Source: Nostoc sp. CENA543
Lineage (GTDB): Bacteria; Cyanobacteriota; Cyanobacteriia; Cyanobacteriales; Nostocaceae
DNA length: 64,000 nucleotides
NCBI RefSeq assembly: GCF_002896875.1
Contig: NZ_CP023278.1
Location: 6,516,501-6,580,500, forward strand
Reading direction: 5' to 3'
The notes under the pieces were generated by a model, which ran no database searches, was not told where the DNA came from, and saw only the letters and a program-made list of their open reading frames with translations. A program made the translations under genes and the position numbers. Shown one piece after another: positions 1 through 8,781 of the stretch (position 1 is the stretch's first letter; each line of letters starts with the position of its first letter).

Positions 1-1285
1 AAATCCCTTCATCAAAGTAGGGGTTTTGAGTGGAGGGAAGATTTAACTGCAAGCTACCACGGGCGAGGCGGGCTTGTCTCACACTTTGGGAAATGCTGAC
101 TAAGTTGTGTAATAGTTCGATGACATCGGGAGATTCTTTTTTCACGTCTCCCGCTAGTACCCCCTCGGCTTTGGCTTTGGTCAAGGCTGTGTCTACATGA
201 ATGACACTTGGTTGGATTTCCCATTCCAAGACTGCACCAGATTGGGCAGAGAAGGTGATTAAAAAGGAGATGGCCAGGCGATCGCTTTTGGGGACTAGGG
301 AACAACGCTCCGCCACTGCATCGGGTAACATGGGCAACACTAAATCACCCAAGTATACTGAACGACCTCGTTTTACTGCTTCCCTGTCTAAAGCTTCGTC
401 AGGCTGTATATAGTGGGAAACATCGGCGATGTGAAAACCTAATTGCCAGTTTCCTGCCACCGTTTTTTCTAGACTGAAGGCATTTTCTACTACCTTCTGG
501 TCATTATTTACTTCCGTAATAGCAAGCGTAAATAAATTACGTAAATCCAGTTTGTTTTTCAGGTCAGCCTTGAGCAGCCGTTTGGATAACTTAGAAGCTG
601 CATCGAGGATTGCGTCTGAAAAATTCCGAGATAAATCGTGTTTACAGGTAACTAAATCTATATCAGCTGCGGCTTCTGCGTCACTACCGAGAATTTGTAC
701 TACCCGACCGATGGGGGGATATTGGGCTAAAGGATAACGCAGCACTTCCACATGGGCGAGGTGGTCAAGGGCTTCCTCTAATTTCATGCCGTTAGTTAAG
801 ATTTTTAACTCAAACAGCAAACGGTCATCTAGGGGAACAGCCCGAAAACCACCATCTACTTGTTTAATCCGGGCGAGTAGAGTGTGATTAGAACGTTCTA
901 AAATTAACTTAACTTCCCCTTCTGGGGAACGGCGACGACTACCTTCTTTCAGGACTCTGACTAAAACGCGATCGCCATTCCAAGCATTACTCAAATGACT
1001 TTCACGGATATAAATATCCTCGGCCCCTTCGACATCTTGAATCGCGAAGCAAAAGCCCTTACTAGAACAACGTAGTTTAGCTTCAATTAGACCTTCTTCT
1101 GAAATGCGGCGATACTTACCCCGTTCCTTCGCCAATAGACCGATTTTCTCCAACACCTCCAAGGTGATGTGGAGTTTTTCTAAACTTTCTTCGTCCTCGC
1201 AACCGAGTTTTTTTTCCAAAACTTTGCGAGCTACCAATTTATCATCGGTGAAATTGGCAAGGAGTGTAGCGATTGAAAATTCCAT
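1..1285 (-). CDS. RNB-family (RNase II/R) protein, probably Zam-like, 3' end outside window
   Basis: N-terminal 428 residues of an RNase II/R-family protein; the rest lies beyond base 1. Translation shows an N-terminal winged-helix-like region, a cold-shock-like region (SSKGFCFAIQDVEGAEDIYI) and the start of the RNB domain, with the family signature HIADVSHYI at about residues 285-293 followed by GRSVYLGDLVLPMLP and CSLVPKSDRLA. The segment that in active enzymes carries the four metal-binding aspartates (TID..DARDFDDA in E. coli RNase R) reads AITEVNNDQKVVENAF here (residues 255-270), so the aspartates are missing. That suggests a non-exonucleolytic or altered paralogue, such as the cyanobacterial Zam proteins, rather than the housekeeping RNase R. 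The start ATG at 1283-1285 has a weak AAAGG-like sequence upstream. Family assignment is firm; the Zam assignment is inference. Confidence 0.85.
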   Translation of the reverse strand, partial: MEFSIATLLANFTDDKLVARKVLEKKLGCEDEESLEKLHITLEVLEKIGLLAKERGKYRRISEEGLIEAKLRCSSKGFCFAIQDVEGAEDIYIRESHLSNAWNGDRVLVRVLKEGSRRRSPEGEVKLILERSNHTLLARIKQVDGGFRAVPLDDRLLFELKILTNGMKLEEALDHLAHVEVLRYPLAQYPPIGRVVQILGSDAEAAADIDLVTCKHDLSRNFSDAILDAASKLSKRLLKADLKNKLDLRNLFTLAITEVNNDQKVVENAFSLEKTVAGNWQLGFHIADVSHYIQPDEALDREAVKRGRSVYLGDLVLPMLPDAVAERCSLVPKSDRLAISFLITFSAQSGAVLEWEIQPSVIHVDTALTKAKAEGVLAGDVKKESPDVIELLHNLVSISQSVRQARLARGSLQLNLPSTQNPYFDEGI

Positions 1286-2534
1286 GCAGTGAACCGACCT
1301 TTGGTCAAAACATCATGTTGGCGTAATCTGGTTCTTTGCCGTATGCCCTCACGGACTACAGTATATTAGCTGGAAACGAATTGCCTCAAGGGCGTGTTCC
1401 CGACGTTCTCATCAAGGTTCATCTACCCAGAGGGGAAGATGCGTTTTAGCTACTCAGTGCTGAGTTGTGTTAGCGGTAGCAGGGCGGTTAACAGATGCTG
1501 ATTTTGAGTTGAAGTAGAAAGCATTCAATAGTGTCACACTTAGTGAATGCTTGGCCTTTGGAGAAAAAATCCTCTTACGGAGAGAAGATTTTTCTCATAA
1601 GTGGCTTTTTTACTCAACACCGGCTAAACGCCGCGCTACCGCTAACAGCACTCAATACTCAGCACTGTTCATCAGATGATCCGTGTAGCTGGCTTTCCTG
1701 GAGAGTACACTCTCAAAGCACTTCTCACTGCATAACCATTTCAGAGTTAATCTAGGTTTGAGTACCTTCATCGAACCAAACTTAATATTAAGTAAAGCTG
1801 ACGAAAAGTTTTCCCGTTAGTGTTAATTACGCAACTGATTTTGAGTCTAGTGTGGTAATGAGTCGCCGCATCACCCAAAAAAGTGCCACATAGGGGAAAC
1901 TACAGGTGTTTTGTGGTCGAGGTTGAGGGTACTTTTGCGTGATTTGCCTCTGATTTTTTACTGAAAAAAACTGCCGAATTACCCAACTTGTCCGTATGAA
2001 GAATCAGTAACAATCAGGTACTAGGCTAAGTAGCAGTGAGGAAGAACCATTACTCCATTATTGTAGATTTAGAGGGTACTTCCAGAAAATAGTTCTGGAT
2101 CTCGAATTGGGTAATTAGTATAGCATTAATAGTCAAGGCACTGAGAATAAATGAACTATGATCATCCCATACACTAGCAAATGCTACAGCTAGATCAATC
2201 TGATGAGAGCGATCGCCTCTAGAATACCAAGTTGTTACTCATGATTTGGCAAACAATCCTCCCTCAGCTTCTCCACCACTAAAATAGAAAAATTAGCAAC
2301 ACCAAGATATGGTGGTCTAATTGTATTCATAATATTTTCCACCCACTCAAAACTTAGTGGCTGTAAAGTTAAAATACATTTACTAAACCATCCAAGACAA
2401 AATTAATCCCACTCACTCAGATTTATATTCTGAAGAGAATAATTTACTTTCTGGCAGTGCTAAAAAGTCTGGTTGTGTAAATTTCATGAGTTTTCACTCC
2501 ATAATTTCCTAGAATTAGATTTGGTAGCAGTATT
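1286..2534. other. Long gene-free region with dispersed repeats
   Basis: 1.25 kb between divergent genes. I see no convincing coding frame. It holds two oppositely oriented copies of the TAAACGCC-type dispersed repeat (about 1470-1500 and 1619-1649), and at about 2073-2120 a fragment resembling the GGGGACTTCCA inverted-repeat element found before recN (TACTTCCAGAAAATA followed by an inverted GAATTGGGTAATTA arm). The promoters of both flanking genes must lie here, but I cannot place them. Confidence 0.5.
1455..1680. repeat. Inverted pair of TAAACGCC-type dispersed repeats
   Basis: GTGTTAGCGGTAGCAGGGCG near 1479-1498 and its opposite-strand relative GGCTAAACGCCGCGCTACCG near 1624-1643, each next to CACTCAGCACT-like heptamers, face each other across about 130 bases. 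The same unit recurs in gcvP (5662-5721) and beside the KaiB-domain gene (52809-52985). Confidence 0.6.
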
Positions 2535-3320
2535 ATGTTGGCTCAATTCCAGAGCTTGTATCCCAACGGCAGTTTAGTTTCTGAATTAGTAGAAATTTTT
2601 CAGGGAAAATTTATTGTTCGCGCCAGCGTGCAGATCGAAGGTGTTACCCGTGCTACAGGTATGGCAGCCGCCGAAACCGTAGAAGCGGCTGAAGACCAAG
2701 CCAGAACACGCGCCTTAATGGTGTTAGGAATGACCAATACACCACAAACATCAGTACAAACTGTCTCAACACCCACTCCACAATCAACAACACAGTTTCA
2801 ACCTGTCAATTCCCCAATTCCTGAATCTACAGTTCCCTCAGTTACAGAAAATCACGCCGGTAGTAATCACTGGTCACTCACGCATAATGAAACTGCGGTG
2901 AAAGTTGATACAACTATTCCCAGTTACAACCCAGAGATTAGTTACCCAGCACTAGAACTCAGTCCCATCATGGAAGACACACCACCAATGTCTATTCCAG
3001 ATGCAGACAATCTACCTTTAACGGATCTTCCTCCCAGCAACGTTACCCCCTTTACACCACGTAATTCTCATCCCCCAGAAAACGTTGCGCCCATATCTGG
3101 AACTGGGAAGAAAAAGAAAAAAGCCGAACCCGTAGATTTATCTGATGTCATTGCTAAAACCGATGTAGAGTTGCAGCGACTAGGCTGGACACCAGAACAA
3201 GGAAGAGAGTATTTAATTAAAACCTACGGTAAACGCGGACGCACTTTACTAACAGAAGAAGAATTACACAGTTTTCTCAAATACCTAGAATCGCAACCTG
3301 ATCCCATTGCGGGATTCTAA
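2535..3320 (+). CDS. Conserved cyanobacterial protein of unknown function (261 aa)
   Basis: Not recognised as a named protein. Three parts are visible: a folded N-terminus of about 68 residues, with KFIVRASVQIEGVTRATGMA followed by an Ala/Glu-rich helix (AAETVEAAEDQARTRALMVL); a low-complexity Thr/Pro/Ser-rich linker of about 130 residues; and a compact C-terminal segment (about 205-256) with ELQRLGWTPEQGREYL, KTYGKRGRTLLTEEEL and FLKYLE. The strand-then-helix N-terminus recalls the end of Rad52/DdrA-type annealing folds, and the C-terminal segment resembles one I associate with single-strand annealing-type proteins; both comparisons are weak inference. The linker suggests two domains acting on a tether. 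Transcribed towards clpP, with a strong hairpin between them. The start ATG has no clear ribosome binding site. Confidence 0.75.
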   Translation: MLAQFQSLYPNGSLVSELVEIFQGKFIVRASVQIEGVTRATGMAAAETVEAAEDQARTRALMVLGMTNTPQTSVQTVSTPTPQSTTQFQPVNSPIPESTVPSVTENHAGSNHWSLTHNETAVKVDTTIPSYNPEISYPALELSPIMEDTPPMSIPDADNLPLTDLPPSNVTPFTPRNSHPPENVAPISGTGKKKKKAEPVDLSDVIAKTDVELQRLGWTPEQGREYLIKTYGKRGRTLLTEEELHSFLKYLESQPDPIAGF

Positions 3321-3673
3321 TCTCTTAGTCAGTAACTTAGGAAAGTCAGGTTTTTTACACTTAGATCCAAAAATACTGGTTTCAAGGTATAGGGGTGTAA
3401 GGGTATGAGGGTGTAGGGGTGTAAGGGTTCATGAAATGATGATTTTCTCTTTAGTCTGAATCAGTCTGAGAATTCAAAAGGGGAGGGGAAAATTAAATTT
3501 TCCCCTCCCCTTTTGCAGTAAAAGCAGTTAACTGTTCAGGACTTATATTACGCACAGAGGTGATTTGTTCAGAAGGTTTGTAAGGGTTTTGAACCCCTAC
3601 ACCCCCACACCCCTATACCCTTATACCCTCACCCAAACCCTTGATTCTTCCTATCACTGCGTAAGTCCTACAG
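3321..3673. other. Convergent intergenic region with mirrored repeats and hairpin
   Basis: Holds GTAGGGGTGTAAGGG-type heptamer repeats at about 3385-3430 and their reverse complement (CTACACCCCCACACC, CTATACCCTTATACCCTC) at about 3595-3635, arranged symmetrically around the perfect hairpin at 3476-3514. No coding frame seen. Confidence 0.6.
3476..3514. terminator. Bidirectional terminator hairpin
   Basis: Perfect 17-bp inverted repeat: AAAAGGGGAGGGGAAAA (3476-3492), loop TTAAA, then TTTTCCCCTCCCCTTTT (3498-3514). The T-run on either strand and the position between two convergent genes fit a shared Rho-independent terminator. Confidence 0.8.
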
Positions 3674-4285
3674 TTAACTGACAACAGCTACCGGACGACT
3701 ACCCGCAGAATGACGGTCAATTACTTGGTCAATCAAGCCGTATTCTTTGGCTTCCTGTGGTGACATAAAGAAGTCGCGTTCGGTATCTTCTGCAATGCGC
3801 TCAAGTGGCTGACCGGTATGTGCGGCTAAATACTCATTGAGTTTTTTCTTGTGGTAGAGAATTTCTCGCGCTTGAATTTCAATATCGGTAGCTTGACCTT
3901 GTGCGCCGCCTAAAGGTTGGTGAATCATAATCCGAGAATGGGGTAGACTCATCCGCTTACCTTTCGCGCCAGCACTCAAGAGAAAAGCACCCATACTTGC
4001 CGCTAGCCCAGTACAAATAGTACAGACATCAGGGCGAATCTGGTTCATAGTATCGAAAATCCCCATGCCAGCTGTCACCGAACCGCCAGGAGAATTTATA
4101 TACAAATAAATGTCTTTTTCTGGGTCTTCCGCATCCAGGAAAAGTAATTGAGCCACAATCAAGTTAGCTATGTTGTTGTCAACCTGTTGACCCAAAAAGA
4201 TAATTCGCTCACGCAACAGGCGTGAGTAAATATCAAAGGCGCGTTCACCGCGACCTGATTGTTCAATGACGATAGGAATAGTCAT
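3674..4285 (-). CDS. clpP: ATP-dependent Clp protease proteolytic subunit
   Basis: Serine peptidase ring subunit of the Clp protease, which degrades proteins unfolded by ClpC or ClpX partners in the cytoplasm. The 203-aa length is normal. The catalytic triad is intact and aligns with E. coli mature numbering: Ser97 in [11 protein letters not shown], His122 in MIHQPLGG, Asp171 in EDTERDFFM. The oxyanion glycines ([11 protein letters not shown]) are also present. Cyanobacteria carry several ClpP/ClpR paralogues; this one is catalytic, so not ClpR. No clpX or tig gene adjoins it, so it is a stand-alone copy; which paralogue it is cannot be decided from the window. Start ATG at 4283-4285. Confidence 0.96.
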   Translation of the reverse strand: MTIPIVIEQSGRGERAFDIYSRLLRERIIFLGQQVDNNIANLIVAQLLFLDAEDPEKDIYLYINSPGGSVTAGMGIFDTMNQIRPDVCTICTGLAASMGAFLLSAGAKGKRMSLPHSRIMIHQPLGGAQGQATDIEIQAREILYHKKKLNEYLAAHTGQPLERIAEDTERDFFMSPQEAKEYGLIDQVIDRHSAGSRPVAVVS

Positions 4286-4656
4286 GCAGCGTACTTGTAG
4301 CTATTTTAAATTCCATTTTATCGATGACAACGGCTGATTGTGGTCTTGAATCGGGGCGTAGAGGTATGGATATCCGTCTGAAGCTACAGATTTTTTCGAC
4401 TATCTACTAGCGCGCTTCTGTGCTGGGGCAGATGCTAATCATCTTTACAGGCACTTTCTATAGTGAGAGAACGTCCAGGGAAATGTGCTGATAAGTCATG
4501 ATTTTGTGGGATTGAATATCTCATATTTAAGTTTTTTTTAGCTTTTTATCAGCAAAGATACTGTTTATTTTGTGTAAATCCGGTAAAACAAGGTGACAGG
4601 GTGTAGTTAAATTCGCCTAGCCTAATCGCAATGTTGTCAACTGAGGGAGACCTGCC

Positions 4657-4812
4657 ATGCCGACAAAACTTGTGCAAGCCGCCATCATCACTTTCTTGCT
4701 GTATGTGATTGCAGGACTGAACCATAGTCCCAAAATGCAAAATAGAGCAGTTTCACCCTCAGCAGAATCGCCTGTGCAGATTATTAGTATGCTTTTCCGT
4801 TCTAGGCCTTAA
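4657..4812 (+). CDS. Possible small membrane protein (51 aa)
   Basis: Short reading frame beginning MPTKLVQAAIITFLLYVIAG, i.e. a lysine followed by one hydrophobic stretch (about residues 5-20) long enough to span or anchor in a membrane, then a polar tail ending MLFRSRP. An AGGGAG sequence at 4644-4649 sits 7 bases before the ATG, better spaced than at most genes in this window. I do not recognise the family, and the coding evidence is only the start site and the membrane-like segment. A minus-strand frame overlaps here but looks less gene-like. Confidence 0.4.
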   Translation: MPTKLVQAAIITFLLYVIAGLNHSPKMQNRAVSPSAESPVQIISMLFRSRP

Positions 4813-4851
4813 GAACTCAAGGTTTTTGGTGAATACTAAAGTTTTCCAGAA

Positions 4852-4876
4852 AAGGACTAAAGTCCTGACTACGAAC
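4852..4876. repeat. AGGACTAAAGTCCT palindromic repeat, copy 1
   Basis: AGGACTAAAGTCCTGACTAC followed by GAACT; a related copy is at about 31416-31440. A dispersed intergenic repeat that I recall from cyanobacterial genomes. Confidence 0.6.
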
Positions 4877-5021
4877 TGAATTATAGCTTTATCAGAGATT
4901 ATGGAAAAAGCAGAGGAATAAATTTAGGGATGATGGAGTGATGATCCCTAAATTTAAATTTCTCAGATGAAATGAGGTGCGATCGCCGATTTATTTCTCA
5001 TCAACTCAGCTACAACTTGCT

Positions 5022-7988
5022 TTATTGATAAGCGTCCATTGGTAAACAAGAACAAACAAAGTTTCTGTCTCCAAAAGCTGCGTCAATTCTACCTACACTC
5101 GGCCAGAATTTATGTTCTCTTGTCCACGGTGCAGGGTAGGCGGCTTGTTCGCGGGAATAGGGGTGAGTCCATTCGCCAACGATGAGGCTAGCGGCGGTGT
5201 GGGGTGCGTTTTTCAAGAGGTTATCTTCAGCATCCATCTTACCTGACTCAATTTCAGCGATTTCTTGCCTAATTGCTATTAGCGCATCACAGAAACGGTC
5301 TAATTCTGCTTTCGATTCGCTTTCTGTGGGTTCAACCATGATTGTACCCGCCACAGGCCAAGAGACAGTGGGCGCATGGAAACCGTAGTCCATGAGGCGT
5401 TTTGCTACATCATCAATTTCGATGTTGGCGGATTTTTTGAGCGATCGCAAGTCTAAAATACATTCATGGGCAACTAACCCATTCTGCCCTTTGTACAATA
5501 CCGGATAGTGGTTTTCTAATCTCTTGGCGATGTAATTGGCGTTGAGAATGGCGATTTTTGTCGCTTGCGTCAACCCAGCAGCCCCCATCATCACAATATA
5601 CATCCAAGAAATCACCAAAATACTCGCACTTCCCCAAGGTGCAGCCGCTACTGCACCGCAAGGAGAGTGGTGAGTGCTGAGTGGTGTTAGCGGAAGCGGG
5701 GCGTTTAGCCCGTGCTGAGTGGTTGCAGGTACAACAGGGTGTCCTGGTAAGAAGGGGACGAGATGGGATGCAACGCCAATTGGCCCCATACCTGGGCCGC
5801 CGCCGCCGTGGGGGATACAGAAGGTTTTGTGTAAGTTTAGGTGACATACATCTGCACCAATGTCACCAGGGCGGCAAATACCGACTTGGGCGTTCATATT
5901 TGCACCGTCCATGTAGACTTGGCCGCCGTGACTATGCACGATGGCACAGATTTCCTGTATGGCTTCCTCAAATACACCATGCGTTGAAGGATATGTCACC
6001 ATCAACGCCGCTAGTTCATGACTGTGTTTGGCTGCTTTGGCTTTTAAGTCAGTAACATCAATATTACCGTCAGCATCACAGGCAACTGCTACTACTTTCA
6101 TGCCACACATGACCGCACTGGCGGGGTTTGTGCCGTGGGCTGAGGTGGGAATTAAACAAACGTTGCGGTGTGCTTCTTGTCGGCTTTCGTGGTATTGACG
6201 AATTACCAACAGTCCGGCGTATTCCCCTTGTGAACCTGCGTTTGGTTGCAGGGAAATTCCCGCAAAACCGGTGATTTCTGCTAACCACGCCTCTAGCTGT
6301 TGAAAGAGAATTTGATAACCTTGGGTTTGTGATGCTGGTGCAAAGGGGTGAATTTTCCCAAATTCTGCCCATGTCACCGGAATCATTTCGGCTGTGGCGT
6401 TTAATTTCATGGTGCAAGAACCCAAGGGAATCATTGATGTATTGAGAGATAAGTCCTTGGTTTCTAGTTGGTGCAGGTAACGCAGTAGTTCTGTTTCCGA
6501 GTGATAACGGTTGAAAACGGGGTGAGTGAGATATGCACTATTACGGGGTAAGGCAATATGAGAAGCAACCGTTAATTCGGCGGCGGTGAAGGGTAACTCA
6601 TCTGTCAAAGCAAAAATCTGCCAGAGTTCAATGACATCTTCTAAAGTTGTGGTTTCATCTAAAGAGATACCGACAGCAGTCTTATCAAAAACCCGTAAAT
6701 TAATGTTTCTGGCTTGGCAGTCTGCGAGAATAGTATCTAGATTTTGCGTTCCCAATTCTACCCGCAGAGTATCAAAGAAGTTTTGAGAACTAATCTTGTA
6801 ACCTAGACGTTGTAAACCTGCCGCCAAAATAGCAGTTAACTGGTGAATATTCGCCGCAATATTTTTTAGTCCATCGGGGCCATGATAAATGGCATACATA
6901 CCTGCCATCACAGCTAGTAACACCTGGGCTGTGCAAATATTACTGGTGGCTTTTTCTCGGCGGATGTGTTGTTCACGGGTTTGCAAAGCTAGACGCAAAG
7001 CAGTTTTACCTTGGACATCTTTCGACACACCGACAATGCGCCCTGGGACTTGTCGTTTGTATTCTTCCTTGGTGGCGAAGTACGCAGCGTGAGGGCCGCC
7101 AAAACCCAGAGGAATACCAAAGCGTTGAGTGCTACCGACGGCGATGTCTGCCCCTAGTTCACCGGGAGGGGTGAGTAAAGTTAAACTTAGGGGATCTGCT
7201 GCTACCGTTACCAATGCACCCTCAGCATGGGCTTTTGCGATAAAAGCGCGGTAGTCATAGATAGTGCCATCACTGGCGGGATATTGCAAAACAGCCCCGA
7301 AAATTGGTTGAGCAAAATCAAAGGTCTGATGATCACCGATAATAATTTCAATGCCCAAGGGTTTAGCCCGTGTTTGTAAGACATCAATAGTTTGGGGATG
7401 ACAATCACGGGAAACAAAATAAGCAGTGGCTTTATTTTTGCACACGCCGTAGCTCATGGTCATTGCTTCGGCGGTGGCTGTACCTTCATCTAATAATGAG
7501 GCGTTGGCAATTTCCAAACCTGTTAAATCAATAATCATGGTTTGGAAATTTAACAGGGCTTCGAGTCGTCCTTGGGCAATTTCTGGTTGATAGGGGGTGT
7601 AGGCAGTATACCAACCAGGATTTTCTAGAATATTACGTTGAATTACTGGGGGAGTAATAGCATCGTAATATCCCATACCAATGTATGAGCGAAATACCTG
7701 ATTTTTCTGAGCAATTTGTTTTAATTTTGCTAAGGCGGCGTACTCAGTTTGTGCGGTTGGTAATTGTAGCGGTTGATTTAGCCTAATAGATGCGGGTACG
7801 GTTTTATCAATCAGGTCTTCTAGGGTGGATAATCCTAAAACATCAAGCATTTGCTGGATATCTTGAGAATTTACCCCTATATGCCTTTGTATAAAATTAG
7901 CTGTTTGATCTAGTGATTGATTTTGGCGATTACCTTCGGTGGGGCGTAGCCCATCGCTAGACTGAGAAATAGATGCAAAAGATACCAC
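5022..7988 (-). CDS. gcvP: Glycine dehydrogenase (decarboxylating), P-protein
   Basis: P-protein of the glycine cleavage system: PLP-dependent decarboxylation of glycine with transfer of the aminomethyl group to lipoyl-GcvH, the main photorespiratory glycine sink. 988 residues, the fused full-length type. The PLP lysine is Lys721 in [20 protein letters not shown]. The start MVSFASISQ precedes the usual FIQRHIGV entry of the family by about 30 residues. Residues about 755-777 ([19 protein letters not shown] and a few more) replace the short loop normally found between GHPVV and [14 protein letters not shown]; the DNA there (5662-5729) is a copy of the dispersed TAAACGCC repeat, so the loop is a repeat insertion. 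The frame stays open, so the enzyme is probably made. Third gene after gcvT and gcvH on the same strand. Confidence 0.97.
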   Translation of the reverse strand: MVSFASISQSSDGLRPTEGNRQNQSLDQTANFIQRHIGVNSQDIQQMLDVLGLSTLEDLIDKTVPASIRLNQPLQLPTAQTEYAALAKLKQIAQKNQVFRSYIGMGYYDAITPPVIQRNILENPGWYTAYTPYQPEIAQGRLEALLNFQTMIIDLTGLEIANASLLDEGTATAEAMTMSYGVCKNKATAYFVSRDCHPQTIDVLQTRAKPLGIEIIIGDHQTFDFAQPIFGAVLQYPASDGTIYDYRAFIAKAHAEGALVTVAADPLSLTLLTPPGELGADIAVGSTQRFGIPLGFGGPHAAYFATKEEYKRQVPGRIVGVSKDVQGKTALRLALQTREQHIRREKATSNICTAQVLLAVMAGMYAIYHGPDGLKNIAANIHQLTAILAAGLQRLGYKISSQNFFDTLRVELGTQNLDTILADCQARNINLRVFDKTAVGISLDETTTLEDVIELWQIFALTDELPFTAAELTVASHIALPRNSAYLTHPVFNRYHSETELLRYLHQLETKDLSLNTSMIPLGSCTMKLNATAEMIPVTWAEFGKIHPFAPASQTQGYQILFQQLEAWLAEITGFAGISLQPNAGSQGEYAGLLVIRQYHESRQEAHRNVCLIPTSAHGTNPASAVMCGMKVVAVACDADGNIDVTDLKAKAAKHSHELAALMVTYPSTHGVFEEAIQEICAIVHSHGGQVYMDGANMNAQVGICRPGDIGADVCHLNLHKTFCIPHGGGGPGMGPIGVASHLVPFLPGHPVVPATTQHGLNAPLPLTPLSTHHSPCGAVAAAPWGSASILVISWMYIVMMGAAGLTQATKIAILNANYIAKRLENHYPVLYKGQNGLVAHECILDLRSLKKSANIEIDDVAKRLMDYGFHAPTVSWPVAGTIMVEPTESESKAELDRFCDALIAIRQEIAEIESGKMDAEDNLLKNAPHTAASLIVGEWTHPYSREQAAYPAPWTREHKFWPSVGRIDAAFGDRNFVCSCLPMDAYQ
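5662..5729 (-). repeat. TAAACGCC-type dispersed repeat inside gcvP
   Basis: Read on the minus strand: CCACTCAGCACGGGCTAAAC then GCCCCGCTTCCGCTAACACC then ACTCAGCACTCACCACTC. It matches the intergenic copies at 1619-1680 and 52809-52985, including the flanking CACTCA/CAGCACT heptamers, yet lies in frame in the gcvP coding sequence. Confidence 0.85.
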
Positions 7989-8230
7989 AAACTTAATACT
8001 CCAGACGTAACTTATTCATATTTTGCAACAAATACTCTTGACAAGCTGCCTGAGTTTGTAAATTCTTTAACAGATTATGCAAGAATTTCTTCATAGGTGT
8101 GAGAAAAACAATAGAGACGCAGCAAAGCCACGTCTCTAAAAGCTTCCTAGATAAAGCATATTTCAACCTAAGATTCAGGTAAAAGACAAAAAATCCTTCT
8201 TTTTACTTTTACCTTTTACCTTTTGCCTTC

Positions 8231-8623
8231 CTAAGCCCCTTCTACTTCCGAGCGATACTCGTCTGCTGTCATACCATCATTAAATTCATCAGGGTCATTA
8301 ACACGCAGTTTTAATAGCCACCCTTCTCCATAGGGGTCATCTGCTACTGCTTCAGGAGAATCAATTAAAGCCTCATTGCGTTCGATAACTGTACCGGTGA
8401 CTGGTGTATTTAACTCTTCCACAGCCTTCACGGATTCAATCGTACCAAACCTTTCTCCCTTGGTCAGCAAATCACCAATTTCTGGCAAGTCCAAAAATAC
8501 CACATCACCTAATTGGTCTACAGCAAATTCAGTAATACCCACAGTAGCTATTTCCCCATCTAGCCGCACGTATTCATGAGTATCCAAATATCTTAAATCT
8601 TCAGGGTAATTAAACGAAGACAT
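8231..8623 (-). CDS. gcvH: Glycine cleavage system H protein
   Basis: Lipoyl carrier that shuttles the aminomethyl group from GcvP to GcvT and electrons to lipoamide dehydrogenase. 130 residues, normal length. The lipoylated lysine is Lys66 in [18 protein letters not shown], and the N-terminal strand region [20 protein letters not shown] is typical. It lies between gcvT and gcvP with gaps of 158 and 242 bases, so the three may be one transcript or separately expressed. The gap after it (7989-8230) ends in TTTTACC/TTTTGCC heptamers. Confidence 0.97.
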   Translation of the reverse strand: MSSFNYPEDLRYLDTHEYVRLDGEIATVGITEFAVDQLGDVVFLDLPEIGDLLTKGERFGTIESVKAVEELNTPVTGTVIERNEALIDSPEAVADDPYGEGWLLKLRVNDPDEFNDGMTADEYRSEVEGA

Positions 8624-8701
8624 TTCTATTCCTCTGCAATATCAAAAAATCACTCTCACAGTAACTTAGGTCATACTTAGCAATTAACCATACTGTAAGC
8701 T

Positions 8702-8768
8702 TGAGTATCTTACAACACATAGTCAAAAGTCAAAAGTTATTAGTCAATAGTCAACAGTCAACAGTCGT
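8702..8768. repeat. Heptamer repeats between gcvT and gcvH
   Basis: AGTCAAAAGTCAAAAGT and AGTCAATAGTCAACAGTCA: degenerate tandem 7-mers of the Nostocales type, directly after the gcvT stop codon. Confidence 0.7.
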
Positions 8769-8781
8769 TAACTTTGTACTT

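Larger units (their letters stand above)
4286..5021. other. Gap between clpP and gcvP
   Basis: 736 bases holding one plausible small gene (4657-4812) and a copy of the AGGACTAAAGTCCT palindromic repeat at about 4852-4876. Nothing else recognised. Confidence 0.5.

Noticed and set aside
1531-1755. 74-codon plus-strand frame
   Set aside because: It runs through a TAAACGCC dispersed repeat and shows no protein-like pattern.
4549-4740. 63-codon minus-strand frame
   Set aside because: Overlaps the better supported small plus-strand frame and has no good start.
5681-6055. Plus-strand 124-codon frame inside gcvP
   Set aside because: A shadow of the P-protein gene without independent support.
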